A stretch of DNA of 58,476 bases from Anaerofilum sp. An201 (GTDB taxonomy: Bacteria; Bacillota; Clostridia; Oscillospirales; Ruminococcaceae): assembly GCF_002160015.1 (NCBI RefSeq), contig NZ_NFJT01000021.1:1-58476 (forward strand), given 5' to 3'. A program made the position numbers and the translations under genes. This document shows positions 25,579 to 33,203 of this stretch, piece after piece. Positions within the stretch are counted from its first letter, which is position 1. Each line of letters starts with the position of its first letter. The notes under the pieces are model-generated. The model saw only the letters and a list, made by a program, of their open reading frames with translations. It ran no database searches and was not told the origin of the DNA.

Positions 25579-26271
25579 TTACGAGTATTCCTCCTTTACC
25601 TTCTGGCAGGCAAAAGAGGCTATGCTCTGGACGGTGCGAACCTTTGCAGGCCCGAATATTTCCTCCAGACGATGCCGCAGGCTCTCCGCCGTCTCAAAGG
25701 GCGGGGTGAAATAGCCCTTTGGCACATACAGCCTGCGGATTATCCAGTCGGTGCGGCGGTTTTGCCCCGTCACATAGAAGCAGCCGCAGAAGATCCCGCC
25801 TGGCCGCAGTACACGAAAGATCTCCCGCCAGGCGGCCTCCTTATCCGGAAACGCATGAAACCCGTTGAGCGAGAGCACGATGTCGAAACTGCCATCCCCA
25901 AAAGGCAGCGCCCCAACATCCCCCTGCTGAAAACGCACATGGGAAAGTCCCTCGCCCCGGCATTTTGCCCGTTCCAGCATCTCCGGCGAGTAATCCAGGC
26001 AGGTGATCTCCGCCTCCGGCATTTCCCGGTAGAGGGGCATGGTCAGTATGCCGGTACCCACGGGGACTTCCAGCAGTCTTCCGGAAAACCCCTCCGGTAT
26101 TCCGGAAAGGGCGACGCAAAGGTAGTCCTGGGTTTCCGCCCGGCCCATTCCCCATACCAGACGGCACACCGCCCGGCCTGACAGGGTGGAACAGGTGATC
26201 ATGCCATCATAAAATGTCCGTTTGCCTCCCAATCCCCGGTAGGCGTTTTGAATCCGCTCTTCCTGTCCCAT
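25579..26271 (-). CDS. Class I methyltransferase (Methyltransf_11 type)
   Basis: A 230-aa protein with LLEVPVGTGILTMPL as motif I (Pro replaces the usual Gly/Cys), ITCLDYSPEMLERAK as motif II, GDVGALPFGDGSFDIVLSLNG and LRPGGIFCGCFYV. It is a ubiE-like small-molecule methyltransferase of unknown substrate. ATG 26271 follows GAAGGTG; it is 18 nt after the stop of the interrupted small gene at 26290. Confidence 0.82.
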   Translation of the reverse strand: MGQEERIQNAYRGLGGKRTFYDGMITCSTLSGRAVCRLVWGMGRAETQDYLCVALSGIPEGFSGRLLEVPVGTGILTMPLYREMPEAEITCLDYSPEMLERAKCRGEGLSHVRFQQGDVGALPFGDGSFDIVLSLNGFHAFPDKEAAWREIFRVLRPGGIFCGCFYVTGQNRRTDWIIRRLYVPKGYFTPPFETAESLRHRLEEIFGPAKVRTVQSIASFACQKVKEEYS

Positions 26272-26289
26272 TTTTTCACCTTCACTCAC

Positions 26290-26538
26290 TCAAGCACCCA
26301 GCGCCACATCCAGCGTCATCATGAGGGCAGAGCTGGTACCAAACAGTGTGGGTCCCACATTGGAGCGCTTGTTTACTGATATCTTCGGAGTCATTTCATC
26401 TAATGCCGCTGAAAGCCACACTCTTCATCTTTTTGCTTCCTCCAGCGGGCCCTCTGGGGGTATGAAAAACAATTTTTGCATCCCCATCATCTTGACTGCC
26501 GGACTGACGATTTGAAAAGGAACACTCATGCGGCACAT
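26290..26538 (-). pseudogene. Small unknown gene interrupted by one in-frame TGA
   Basis: Reading the minus strand from ATG 26538 (or ATG 26529) to TGA 26290 gives one continuous frame of about 80 codons broken once by TGA at 26425-26427. Before it the frame reads VSPAVKMMGMQKLFFIPPEG and LEEAKR; after it RVWLSAALDEMTPKISVNKR and GTSSALMMTLDVALGA. The spacing to the genes on either side (16-18 nt) is that of an intact operon member, which argues for a real gene. Possible explanations: nonsense mutation of a Trp or Arg codon, UGA recoding, or two separate tiny ORFs. No clear SECIS hairpin was seen after the TGA. I do not recognise the family. Confidence 0.5.
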
Positions 26539-26554
26539 CTTGTTTTCTTACCGT

Positions 26555-27070
26555 TCACCAAAATATTTCGATGAGCAGCCCCAGCCCTGCCTGAGCCGCC
26601 GCCAGGATGGGGCACATCAAAAACGGCCACTGGAGCAGGTGCTCCGGCAGAGCGTAGTCCTTCATCCACGCGTTGAACCCGTAGCCGGGGTGCCCTTCGG
26701 TCCCCGGAATGATAAACCGGCTTTTCGCCTTCCTCTGAATCAGCCAGAAATCCAGAAAGAACAGGTCGCAGAAATTGACCATCATCCACTGGATATACCC
26801 GGTCAGGGCCAGAGGCCAGAACCCTGTTGTCCCACCCTCCATGGTACTGACCGCGCCATAAAGCAGAAGGGGCAGCAGCTCCCCAAAACAGATCCAAATC
26901 CAGTAAAAGCGGTTTTCCGCACTGGTGGGCGGATCTTTTGCCGCCTTGATGATGGCGGGCGGATAACCGGGGAACATCAGCCGAAGCTTATACAGCGCCA
27001 CCAGTCCGGCAAACAGGTTAAAGTAGACCGCCATAGCGAACCCGTCCAAAACGGTGCGCGTCCAGTTCAT
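26555..27070 (-). CDS. Small polytopic membrane protein of unknown function
   Basis: A 171-aa protein with about four hydrophobic helices (AMAVYFNLFAGLVALY, YWIWICFGELLPLLLYGAV, TGYIQWMMVNFCDLFFLDFW, LMCPILAAAQAGLGLLIEIF) and a cytoplasmic-looking loop between. I do not recognise the family with certainty. ATG 27070 is preferred to ATG 27076 because AGGGG then lies 6 nt upstream. It sits between two methyltransferases in the operon, so it may be a membrane partner or modify a lipid-like substrate. Confidence 0.7.
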   Translation of the reverse strand: MNWTRTVLDGFAMAVYFNLFAGLVALYKLRLMFPGYPPAIIKAAKDPPTSAENRFYWIWICFGELLPLLLYGAVSTMEGGTTGFWPLALTGYIQWMMVNFCDLFFLDFWLIQRKAKSRFIIPGTEGHPGYGFNAWMKDYALPEHLLQWPFLMCPILAAAQAGLGLLIEIFW

Positions 27071-27131
27071 ACACATCCCCTATCACGATCATCTGCTCGT
27101 ATTCTGGGTGGAAAAAATCGGTTAGGTATCA

Positions 27132-27977
27132 TCATTCTGCAAAGTCGATCCGGACGATCTGCAGGTGCATCGGTCCGTCGGCCAGCTTCGCCAGCAGCCG
27201 GTGGACGGGCCGAACCGCCGGATCATGAAGCGATTGATAGCCCAGCATATAGCCCCGGCTGGAAACAGAAAACAGCGGCGACCATGGCTCCAGATCCCCC
27301 TTGGCATCCTTGACGGAAAAATAGGCGCCCACATCCCGGATGCCCGCCTGCTTCACCCAGGTTTTCAGCATCAGCCGAACGGCCGTTTGCCCGGCCGCGT
27401 CAAAGACCAGCCGCCCTCCTGGGAACCGTCTTGCGATGCCTGTGGCCAGAGCTTTGACCTCTTCCGTCGTGAAGTAGTAGAAGACCCCGGCGGCAAACAG
27501 TACCGCCCCATCATCAGGATCTGCGCGGACAGCATCCATCCAGCGCGGGTCTTTCAGATCAAAGGCCAGATTTTTCTCCCGCTCTCCGGGAGGAAGTAGG
27601 CGATCCCGCAGCTCGATCACATCCGGCAGGTCGATGTTCCAGATGCTGCACCGGCCGTTGTCACAGGCCCGCCCGGTGTTGTCCAGACCGCAGCCCAGAT
27701 TGATGACGGCCGCTCTGGGATGGGCATTCAGATAGTCCCGCACCTCCCAGGCGAGGTCATTCTGGCGCATGGCGACCTCCAGCGCGCCGAAGGTCTGCAT
27801 CAGACCGTTTGCCTGCCGCTCCAAAGGGGAGAAGTCGTAGTCCACCTTCTCCATCAGCATGGCCGCCGTGGCATCCTGATAAAGTCCGGGGAACCGCCGC
27901 GAGCAGAGCCGCCGGCCATACAGCGGGATGATGAGCGTCTCCTGCACGGAGTCCTTCTCGACCTTGTACTTCTCCAT
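27132..27977 (-). CDS. LCM-type S-adenosylmethionine methyltransferase
   Basis: A 281-aa protein with AAVINLGCGLDNTGRACDNG as SAM motif I (about residues 94-113), WNIDLPDVIELRDRLLPPGE and LFAAGVFYYFTTEEVKAL. It belongs to the same family as 23872-24696, which shares the GCGL, D-LP-V and G-FYYF blocks. It is the first gene of the operon, 36 nt from the -10 box of the promoter at 28013-28041, with an AGGAGGG ribosome site. Confidence 0.84.
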   Translation of the reverse strand: MEKYKVEKDSVQETLIIPLYGRRLCSRRFPGLYQDATAAMLMEKVDYDFSPLERQANGLMQTFGALEVAMRQNDLAWEVRDYLNAHPRAAVINLGCGLDNTGRACDNGRCSIWNIDLPDVIELRDRLLPPGEREKNLAFDLKDPRWMDAVRADPDDGAVLFAAGVFYYFTTEEVKALATGIARRFPGGRLVFDAAGQTAVRLMLKTWVKQAGIRDVGAYFSVKDAKGDLEPWSPLFSVSSRGYMLGYQSLHDPAVRPVHRLLAKLADGPMHLQIVRIDFAE

Positions 27978-28012
27978 AGGCCCTCCTCAAAAGACACGGT
28001 ACTCTACGCTTG

Positions 28013-28041
28013 ATTATAGTTAGCAATCGCTAACCAGTCAA
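28013..28041 (-). promoter_or_regulatory. Promoter whose spacer is DtxR-type operator 5
   Basis: On the minus strand: TTGACT (28041-28036), 17-bp spacer, TATAAT (28018-28013). The spacer itself is GGTTAGCGATTGCTAAC, i.e. GTTAGC-N4-GCTAAC at 28019-28034. A bound repressor would exclude RNA polymerase directly. It drives the methyltransferase operon. Confidence 0.9.
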
Positions 28042-28100
28042 GTGATTTTCCATTTTCAGTATCAATTGCCCCTTCAAGCGCAATCTCCCGGACACAACAA

Positions 28101-28137
28101 GAGTGCCGCCGCCGGAATGTATCCGGTGACAGCACTC
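28101..28137 (-). terminator. Hairpin terminator behind ABC pair C
   Basis: GAGTGC (28101-28106) pairs with GCACTC (28132-28137) around an inner CCGGA/TCCGG stem. On the minus strand it is followed by TTGTTGT. It lies 34 nt after the pair C stop and upstream of the methyltransferase promoter. Confidence 0.6.
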
Positions 28138-28170
28138 CCTCTTTTCGTGATGATTTAGGAACGGCTTCTC

Positions 28171-29901
28171 TCAGAGCTTCCACTGGCCGGACTCTTTACG
28201 ACCGGATACGAACGCTTGATACAGGCCCTCCTGGGCCATGAGCTGGCTGTGTGTGCCCCGCTGAACGATCTGTCCGCCGTCCAGCACCAGGATCTGGTCG
28301 GCGTTGCGGACCGTCTTCAGCCGGTGAGCGATCATCAGAATGGTCTTGTTCCGAGTCAGGGCTTCAATGGCCTTTTGCAACCGGTCCTCATTCTCCGGGT
28401 CTACATTGGCGGTGGCTTCATCCAGAATCACGATGGGAGCGTCTTTCAGGATAGCCCGAGCAACGGAGATGCGCTGCTTCTCGCCGCCGGAAAGACTGGA
28501 ACCACCCTCGCCGATGACAGTGTCATAGCCTTGGGGCAGGGTGAGAATGAAGTCGTGGCAGCAGGCTTTCTTCGCCGCGGCCACCACTTCCTCGTGGGTG
28601 GCATTGGGGCATCCAAACTTGATGTTGTTTTCCACCGTGTCGGCAAAGAGATAGACTTTCTGAAATACCATGGAGATCTGATCCATCAGGCTCTCCAGAG
28701 TATAGTCCTTCACATTCTGACCGCCCACCAGGACGGCGCCGCTCTCCACATCCCAGAACCGGGCGATGAGATTACACAGTGTGGTTTTCCCTGAACCGCT
28801 GGGGCCCACGATGGCGGTGGTGGTTCTGTCCGGGATGGCGAAGGATACATCCCGCAGGATAGGCCGCTGGTCGTAAGAGAACGAAACATGGTCGAAGGTA
28901 ATGCTGTGCTCCCTGGGCGTGCCGGCCCGACCGGTCTCTGCCAGCTGGGGCATGGCGTCCGTCTCATCGGCATGGGCCATGCAGCTGCTGACGATACGCA
29001 GCAGGGACATGCCGCTGCCCGCCGAGGAGATCTGAGCAAAGACCAGGAAGGACATGATGACCACCATCAGAGCATTGGCCAGGATCATCGTTCCGGAGAG
29101 ATAGAACCATACCGCCGCAAGCATCATGGCCACGCTTCCCAGCTGGAGCGCGATCCCCTGCGCCATAATATAAGGGGTGAACATCTTTTCGATGTTCAGG
29201 TTGCTGCGGCAGTTGTATTCCAGCGCTTCCTGCAGGGTGCGGTCACCCCGTCCGGTGAGGTTGAAGGACTTCACCACGCTCATGCCCTGCACATACTCCA
29301 GCACCGCCTCCACCAACTTGGCCTCGGACTTCTGACGGTGCGGGGCGAGGGCGGCGGATTTTTGCTCCATGGCGGAGGTGATGAACAAATAAACTGCTGT
29401 GGCCGCCACCACAATGAGACCGATCCGCCAGTCAAAAATCAGGATCATCACCGTAAAGACCAGAGCGTTGAGCATCCCGCCCAGCATGGTCACCAACACC
29501 ATGGGAGCCACAGACTCCACATTGTCCAGCACGGTGGTACAGACCCCGGTGAGCTCTCCCAGGCTGTTGTCGTTGAAGTAGCCCATGGGGACGGATTTCA
29601 TCCGCTGCCCGATGGCCACGCGCTTATTGGCCGCCATGAAGTACCCGGCGTGGGTCTGCTGGAGTTGGGAGAAATACTTGGTCACGGCGCTGCCCAGAAT
29701 ACTGACTGCCAACAGGCCCAGCGCCTGCCACGCCGTGGCAGGGCCGGTTTTTCCATCCAGCAGAGCCAGGATGGTGTAGTAGATGGCGGCAATCTCAAAC
29801 ATATGGAATACCGCATTGAAAAAGCAGGCGATCACCGAGCGCCGGATGTTGCGCTGTTCCTCACCGGCAAACCGCCAGATACCTCTGAATGTCTCGATCA
29901 T
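28171..29901 (-). CDS. ABC half-transporter, exporter fold (pair C, second subunit)
   Basis: A 576-aa protein with a six-helix membrane domain and ATPase: Walker A GPSGSGKTT, signature LSGGEKQR, Walker B IVILDEATANVD, switch H IAHRLK. ATG 29901 overlaps the partner stop by ATGA. It is closest in layout to the second subunits of pairs B and D (shared PQGYDTVIGEGGSSLSGGE-type block), suggesting block duplication. Adjacent to, and in the same orientation as, the methyltransferase operon. Confidence 0.9.
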   Translation of the reverse strand: MIETFRGIWRFAGEEQRNIRRSVIACFFNAVFHMFEIAAIYYTILALLDGKTGPATAWQALGLLAVSILGSAVTKYFSQLQQTHAGYFMAANKRVAIGQRMKSVPMGYFNDNSLGELTGVCTTVLDNVESVAPMVLVTMLGGMLNALVFTVMILIFDWRIGLIVVAATAVYLFITSAMEQKSAALAPHRQKSEAKLVEAVLEYVQGMSVVKSFNLTGRGDRTLQEALEYNCRSNLNIEKMFTPYIMAQGIALQLGSVAMMLAAVWFYLSGTMILANALMVVIMSFLVFAQISSAGSGMSLLRIVSSCMAHADETDAMPQLAETGRAGTPREHSITFDHVSFSYDQRPILRDVSFAIPDRTTTAIVGPSGSGKTTLCNLIARFWDVESGAVLVGGQNVKDYTLESLMDQISMVFQKVYLFADTVENNIKFGCPNATHEEVVAAAKKACCHDFILTLPQGYDTVIGEGGSSLSGGEKQRISVARAILKDAPIVILDEATANVDPENEDRLQKAIEALTRNKTILMIAHRLKTVRNADQILVLDGGQIVQRGTHSQLMAQEGLYQAFVSGRKESGQWKL

Positions 29902-31643
29902 ACCGTTTCTCCCTCCTTTGCGCCCATGTGAGCCTGCCACAGATCGGCGTACAACGGACAATGGCGCAGCAGGTCTTCATGCCTGCCCTGCGCCTCGATG
30001 CTTCCATCCTTCACCACCACGATCTGATCAGCGCCGGTGATGGTGGACAGGCGGTGGGCAATGACGATGACCGTCTTACCCTCCACCAGTTTTGCCACTG
30101 CCCGCTGGACCACTGCTTCATTCTCCGGATCAATGTAGGCGGTGGCCTCGTCCAGAATCACCACGGGGGCGCTTTTCAGCATAGCCCGGGCGATAGCGAT
30201 ACGCTGCCGCTCTCCTCCGGAGAGATGGGCGCCTCCGCCGCCCACCCGGGTGTCATAGCCATGCTCCAACTGGCGGATGAAACCGTCGCATCCGGCGGCT
30301 TTGGCGACTTGTTCCACTTCTTGATCCGTGGCATTTACCCGGCCCATACGGATATTTTCCCGGATGGTATCGTCAAAGAGGTAATTGTCCTGAGAAACAA
30401 AGGCCACCTGGTCATAGAGTTGTTCCAGCGGGATACGGCTTTCCTCCACGCCGCCCAGGGTAATGCGGCCCTCGGTCACATCCCAGAAACCGGCGATGAG
30501 CTTGGCGATGGTGGACTTGCCCGAACCGGAGGGGCCAACCAAAGCGGTGAGGCTGCCGGCCGGAATGGTGAGGGAGATGTTGTGGAGGATCTCCTTGTCC
30601 TGGGCATACCCAAAGGAGACATGATCCAAGGCGATGTCCGGTTTTCCCAGCTGTGCCGGCTGTGTTCCGTGATCCTGCTCCGGCTTCAGGAGAATCTCGT
30701 CCACCGAACCCACGATGGTCCCTACCTTGGCCAGATTATCTACAAAGCCCATGGCGGCAATGAGAGGTCCCACAATGCTCATGGACAGGATGATGGTGGT
30801 GAGAAACACCTCCACGGACAAGCTGCCGTCCGTGTAGAAGATCCAGCCCACAGGCAGCACCGTAATAAGCGTGGTGGGAGCGATGGCATAGGCCAGCGCC
30901 ATTCCAAACTGGCATTTCTTCATCCAGTTGTAGTAGTAGGCAGCATTGGCCCGTACCCGGGAGGAGAACTTCTCATAGGAGTTCTTTCCCTGATTGAAGG
31001 CCTTGATGACCTCAATGCCGCCGATGTACTCCACAATGGTCTCGCTCATAGCCTGGGTCGTCTCCACCGCACCCTGATAGTCCTTGCCATAGCTGCCCAT
31101 GATGGCCATCATAAAAGCCATGCCCACAGGAATGGACACCAGACTCAGCAATGCCATGCGCCAGTCCAGCGTAAACAGATACACGAGAACGCATACCGGC
31201 GCCAGCAGATTGGAGGTCATCTCCGGCAGCAGGTGGGCCAGTGTCGTCTCCATACTCTCCACCTGATCTACCACGATCTGTTTGAGCCGTCCGCTGGAGG
31301 TGTCCAGAATGTCTCCCAAGGGTAAGCGGGGCATTTTGGACAGAACCATCTTCCGGATGTCCCGCAGGATCTGGAAGGTGGCCTTGTGGGAGAGGGAGAG
31401 CGCCAGATTGTAAAGCAGAGTTTTGGCCAGATAGCCACCAAGGGCCACCATGCACCACAGAAGATAGAAGTTCCAGTCCCGCTGCCCGGTGAGAAGCGCT
31501 ACCAGGATACGCCCTGCCGAGAGATACGGCAGCAGACCCAGCAGGACACCCGCCACCGCGCAGAAGATGGCGGCAATCAGGCCACCGTGATGATCCCTGC
31601 CCAGCTGCCACAACCGCAGCAGTGGGCTTTGTGTTTGCTGCAT
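29898..31643 (-). CDS. ABC half-transporter, exporter fold (pair C, first subunit)
   Basis: A 581-aa protein with six helices and ATPase: Walker A GPSGSGKST, signature LSGGERQR, Walker B VVILDEATAYID, switch H IAHRLS. ATG 31643 has CTAAGGAGG upstream, overlapping the edge of operator 6. It forms the heterodimer with 28171-29901. Confidence 0.9.
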   Translation of the reverse strand: MQQTQSPLLRLWQLGRDHHGGLIAAIFCAVAGVLLGLLPYLSAGRILVALLTGQRDWNFYLLWCMVALGGYLAKTLLYNLALSLSHKATFQILRDIRKMVLSKMPRLPLGDILDTSSGRLKQIVVDQVESMETTLAHLLPEMTSNLLAPVCVLVYLFTLDWRMALLSLVSIPVGMAFMMAIMGSYGKDYQGAVETTQAMSETIVEYIGGIEVIKAFNQGKNSYEKFSSRVRANAAYYYNWMKKCQFGMALAYAIAPTTLITVLPVGWIFYTDGSLSVEVFLTTIILSMSIVGPLIAAMGFVDNLAKVGTIVGSVDEILLKPEQDHGTQPAQLGKPDIALDHVSFGYAQDKEILHNISLTIPAGSLTALVGPSGSGKSTIAKLIAGFWDVTEGRITLGGVEESRIPLEQLYDQVAFVSQDNYLFDDTIRENIRMGRVNATDQEVEQVAKAAGCDGFIRQLEHGYDTRVGGGGAHLSGGERQRIAIARAMLKSAPVVILDEATAYIDPENEAVVQRAVAKLVEGKTVIVIAHRLSTITGADQIVVVKDGSIEAQGRHEDLLRHCPLYADLWQAHMGAKEGETV

Positions 31644-31658
31644 AAATAAGCCTCCTTA

Positions 31659-31674
31659 GTTAGTTATTGCTAAC
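31659..31674. promoter_or_regulatory. DtxR-type operator 6
   Basis: GTTAGT-TATT-GCTAAC, one mismatch, 16 nt before the pair C first subunit start. Confidence 0.72.
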
Positions 31675-31687
31675 CTTTGGTTCTATG

Positions 31688-31714
31688 AAAAGGCCGCCGG
31701 AAAAGCGGCCTTTT
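31688..31714 (-). terminator. Intrinsic terminator after TetR regulator
   Basis: AAAAGGCCGC (31688-31697) and GCGGCCTTTT (31705-31714) form a 10-bp stem that works on either strand; on the minus strand it lies 3 nt after the TetR stop. Confidence 0.8.
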
Positions 31715-31717
31715 GCA

Positions 31718-32347
31718 CTACCGGAAGTTTTCAGGATGAAAAATCGTTTCAAATCCTGCCATGTGATAGCGGTTGAGCTGGCGGACATAGTGGAGCGCCC
31801 GGGCCTTATCCATGCGGTGCCGCACCGGCTCAAACATTCCGTTGAAGTAGGCGGTGGTAACGATATGGATCAAGTCCTCGGTGACCTGACCGGAGCGGAC
31901 GCTCTCACAGCCGATGACCTCCATGTATTTGTAGGTGTAACTGACTTCGATCTCCACCAACTCGTCAATATAGTGGGCATATTCCGTCCCGGCGGCCCGG
32001 CGGAGCAGCAGTTCAAACTCCGGCAGGTGCTCATAGATGTAGTCAAACAGTCCCTCCTGGGCATGGGCCGTGTAACGCCCCATCTCCTCCTGCTGGGTTG
32101 GGCCGTCAAACTGGTGAAAAGACTCCTGAATCTCCAAAAAACGGCGCTTCAGCTCTCCAGCGGCAGGCTCCACCAGGGCCCGGAACAATCCCGCCTTGTC
32201 AGTAAAGCGGGTATAGATGGAGCCGGTGCTGGTTCCCGCCGCTTTGGCGATGTCCCGCAGGGAGGCCAGAGCAAAGCCTTTTTCCAAAAATTCCTGACGG
32301 GCGCAGCGGAGTACATTTTCATAGACCCCTTCGATCTGCTTTGCCAT
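31718..32347 (-). CDS. TetR-family regulator (pair C side)
   Basis: A 209-aa protein with an N-terminal TetR helix-turn-helix (ALASLRDIAKAAGTSTGSIYTRF, residues about 26-48) and a helical ligand domain. It is back to back with another TetR gene at 32514. Palindrome AAAACA-G-TGTTTT (32366-32378), 18 nt upstream of its start, is a likely autoregulatory site. Ligand unknown; a molecule handled by the neighbouring ABC pair is likely. Confidence 0.86.
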   Translation of the reverse strand: MAKQIEGVYENVLRCARQEFLEKGFALASLRDIAKAAGTSTGSIYTRFTDKAGLFRALVEPAAGELKRRFLEIQESFHQFDGPTQQEEMGRYTAHAQEGLFDYIYEHLPEFELLLRRAAGTEYAHYIDELVEIEVSYTYKYMEVIGCESVRSGQVTEDLIHIVTTAYFNGMFEPVRHRMDKARALHYVRQLNRYHMAGFETIFHPENFR

Positions 32348-32435
32348 GGTATCGCCTCACAATCCAAAACAGTGTTTTATAACGATGTTTTGAATATACA
32401 ACCAAAAAGCGAGTTTGTCAAGAGAGGATTTCCCC

Positions 32436-32494
32436 TTGACAGGGGCAGAAAGGGATGCTATATTGATAATCAGATTATCGGTAATCAAATTATC
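32436..32494 (+). promoter_or_regulatory. Promoter with tandem palindromic TetR-type operators
   Basis: TTGACA (32436-32441), 17 bp, TATATT (32459-32464). Directly after it, two adjoining 15-bp sites: GATAATCAGATTATC (32465-32479, perfect inverted repeat) and GGTAATCAAATTATC (32480-32494). They cover the start point of the TetR gene at 32514, indicating autorepression. Confidence 0.82.
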
Positions 32495-32513
32495 ATTTGT
32501 CGGGAGGGGTGTT

Positions 32514-33134
32514 ATGGCAAGACCGGATACTTCCATCGACCCTCGGATCATGGACAGTGCCAGAGAGGAGTTCCTGGCGCTTGGCTTTGAGAGGGCTTCC
32601 CTGAAATCCATCTGCCAGCGGGCTGGTGTGACAACCGGGGCTCTTTATAAGCGTTACGCCGGAAAAGAGGAACTGTTTCGCGCTGTGGTGGCGGATACGG
32701 TGGCGGATTTGGATGCTGTTTATGAGGAGCGGACGGCGGTGCCGGCATCCGCCCTCTCCGACGAAGACCTGATCCGGGCGTGGTATATGGATGAGGAATA
32801 CATGCTGTGGTGGTTCCGCTTTCTCAATGAGCGGCGGGATGGCTTTGTGCTGCTGCTCACCGGAGCGGAGGGCACCGCCTACGCCAACTTCCAACACGAC
32901 TGGGTGGAGAAAATGACGGAAGGCACCTGGACCTACTACGCCGAGGCCAGACGCCGGGGCTTGTGTACTGTGGATATGAAGCGGGAGGAGCTCCATGTAG
33001 TCCTGTCCGCCTTCTGGACCACCATTTACGAGCCCTTTATCCACGCCTTCGCCTGGCCGGAGATCCAGCGCCACTGCACTTTGGTCTGCCGTCTCTTTGA
33101 CTGGTACGCTGCCCTGGGATTCCCCAAGGGATGA
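32514..33134 (+). CDS. TetR-family regulator (pair D side)
   Basis: A 206-aa protein with the TetR helix-turn-helix (RASLKSICQRAGVTTGALYKRY, about residues 25-46) and a C-terminal ligand domain rich in Trp and Tyr (YMLWWFRFLNE). ATG 32514 follows GGGAGGGG. It is paralogous in fold but not close in sequence to the TetR at 31718. A terminator separates it from ABC pair D. Confidence 0.86.
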   Translation: MARPDTSIDPRIMDSAREEFLALGFERASLKSICQRAGVTTGALYKRYAGKEELFRAVVADTVADLDAVYEERTAVPASALSDEDLIRAWYMDEEYMLWWFRFLNERRDGFVLLLTGAEGTAYANFQHDWVEKMTEGTWTYYAEARRRGLCTVDMKREELHVVLSAFWTTIYEPFIHAFAWPEIQRHCTLVCRLFDWYAALGFPKG

Positions 33135-33139
33135 AAAAC

Positions 33140-33159
33140 GCCTCTGCGGAGGCTTTTTT
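33140..33159 (+). terminator. Intrinsic terminator after TetR regulator
   Basis: GCCTC-TGCG-GAGGC (33140-33153) followed by TTTTTT. Confidence 0.8.
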
Positions 33160-33170
33160 CTCGCTAATAA

Positions 33171-33186
33171 GTTAGCAATAACTAAC
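33171..33186. promoter_or_regulatory. DtxR-type operator 7
   Basis: GTTAGC-AATA-ACTAAC, one mismatch, 17 nt before the pair D start and overlapping its likely start point. Confidence 0.72.
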
Positions 33187-33203
33187 TAAAAAGGAGTGAT
33201 ACT

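Noticed and set aside
26425-26470. Selenocysteine insertion signal after the in-frame TGA
   Set aside because: No stable hairpin with a suitable apical loop could be drawn in the 40 nt after the TGA, and other genes use TGA as a normal stop.
26321-26515. 64-codon plus-strand frame in the methyltransferase operon gap
   Set aside because: It is the complement of the minus-strand small gene, which fits operon direction and spacing better.
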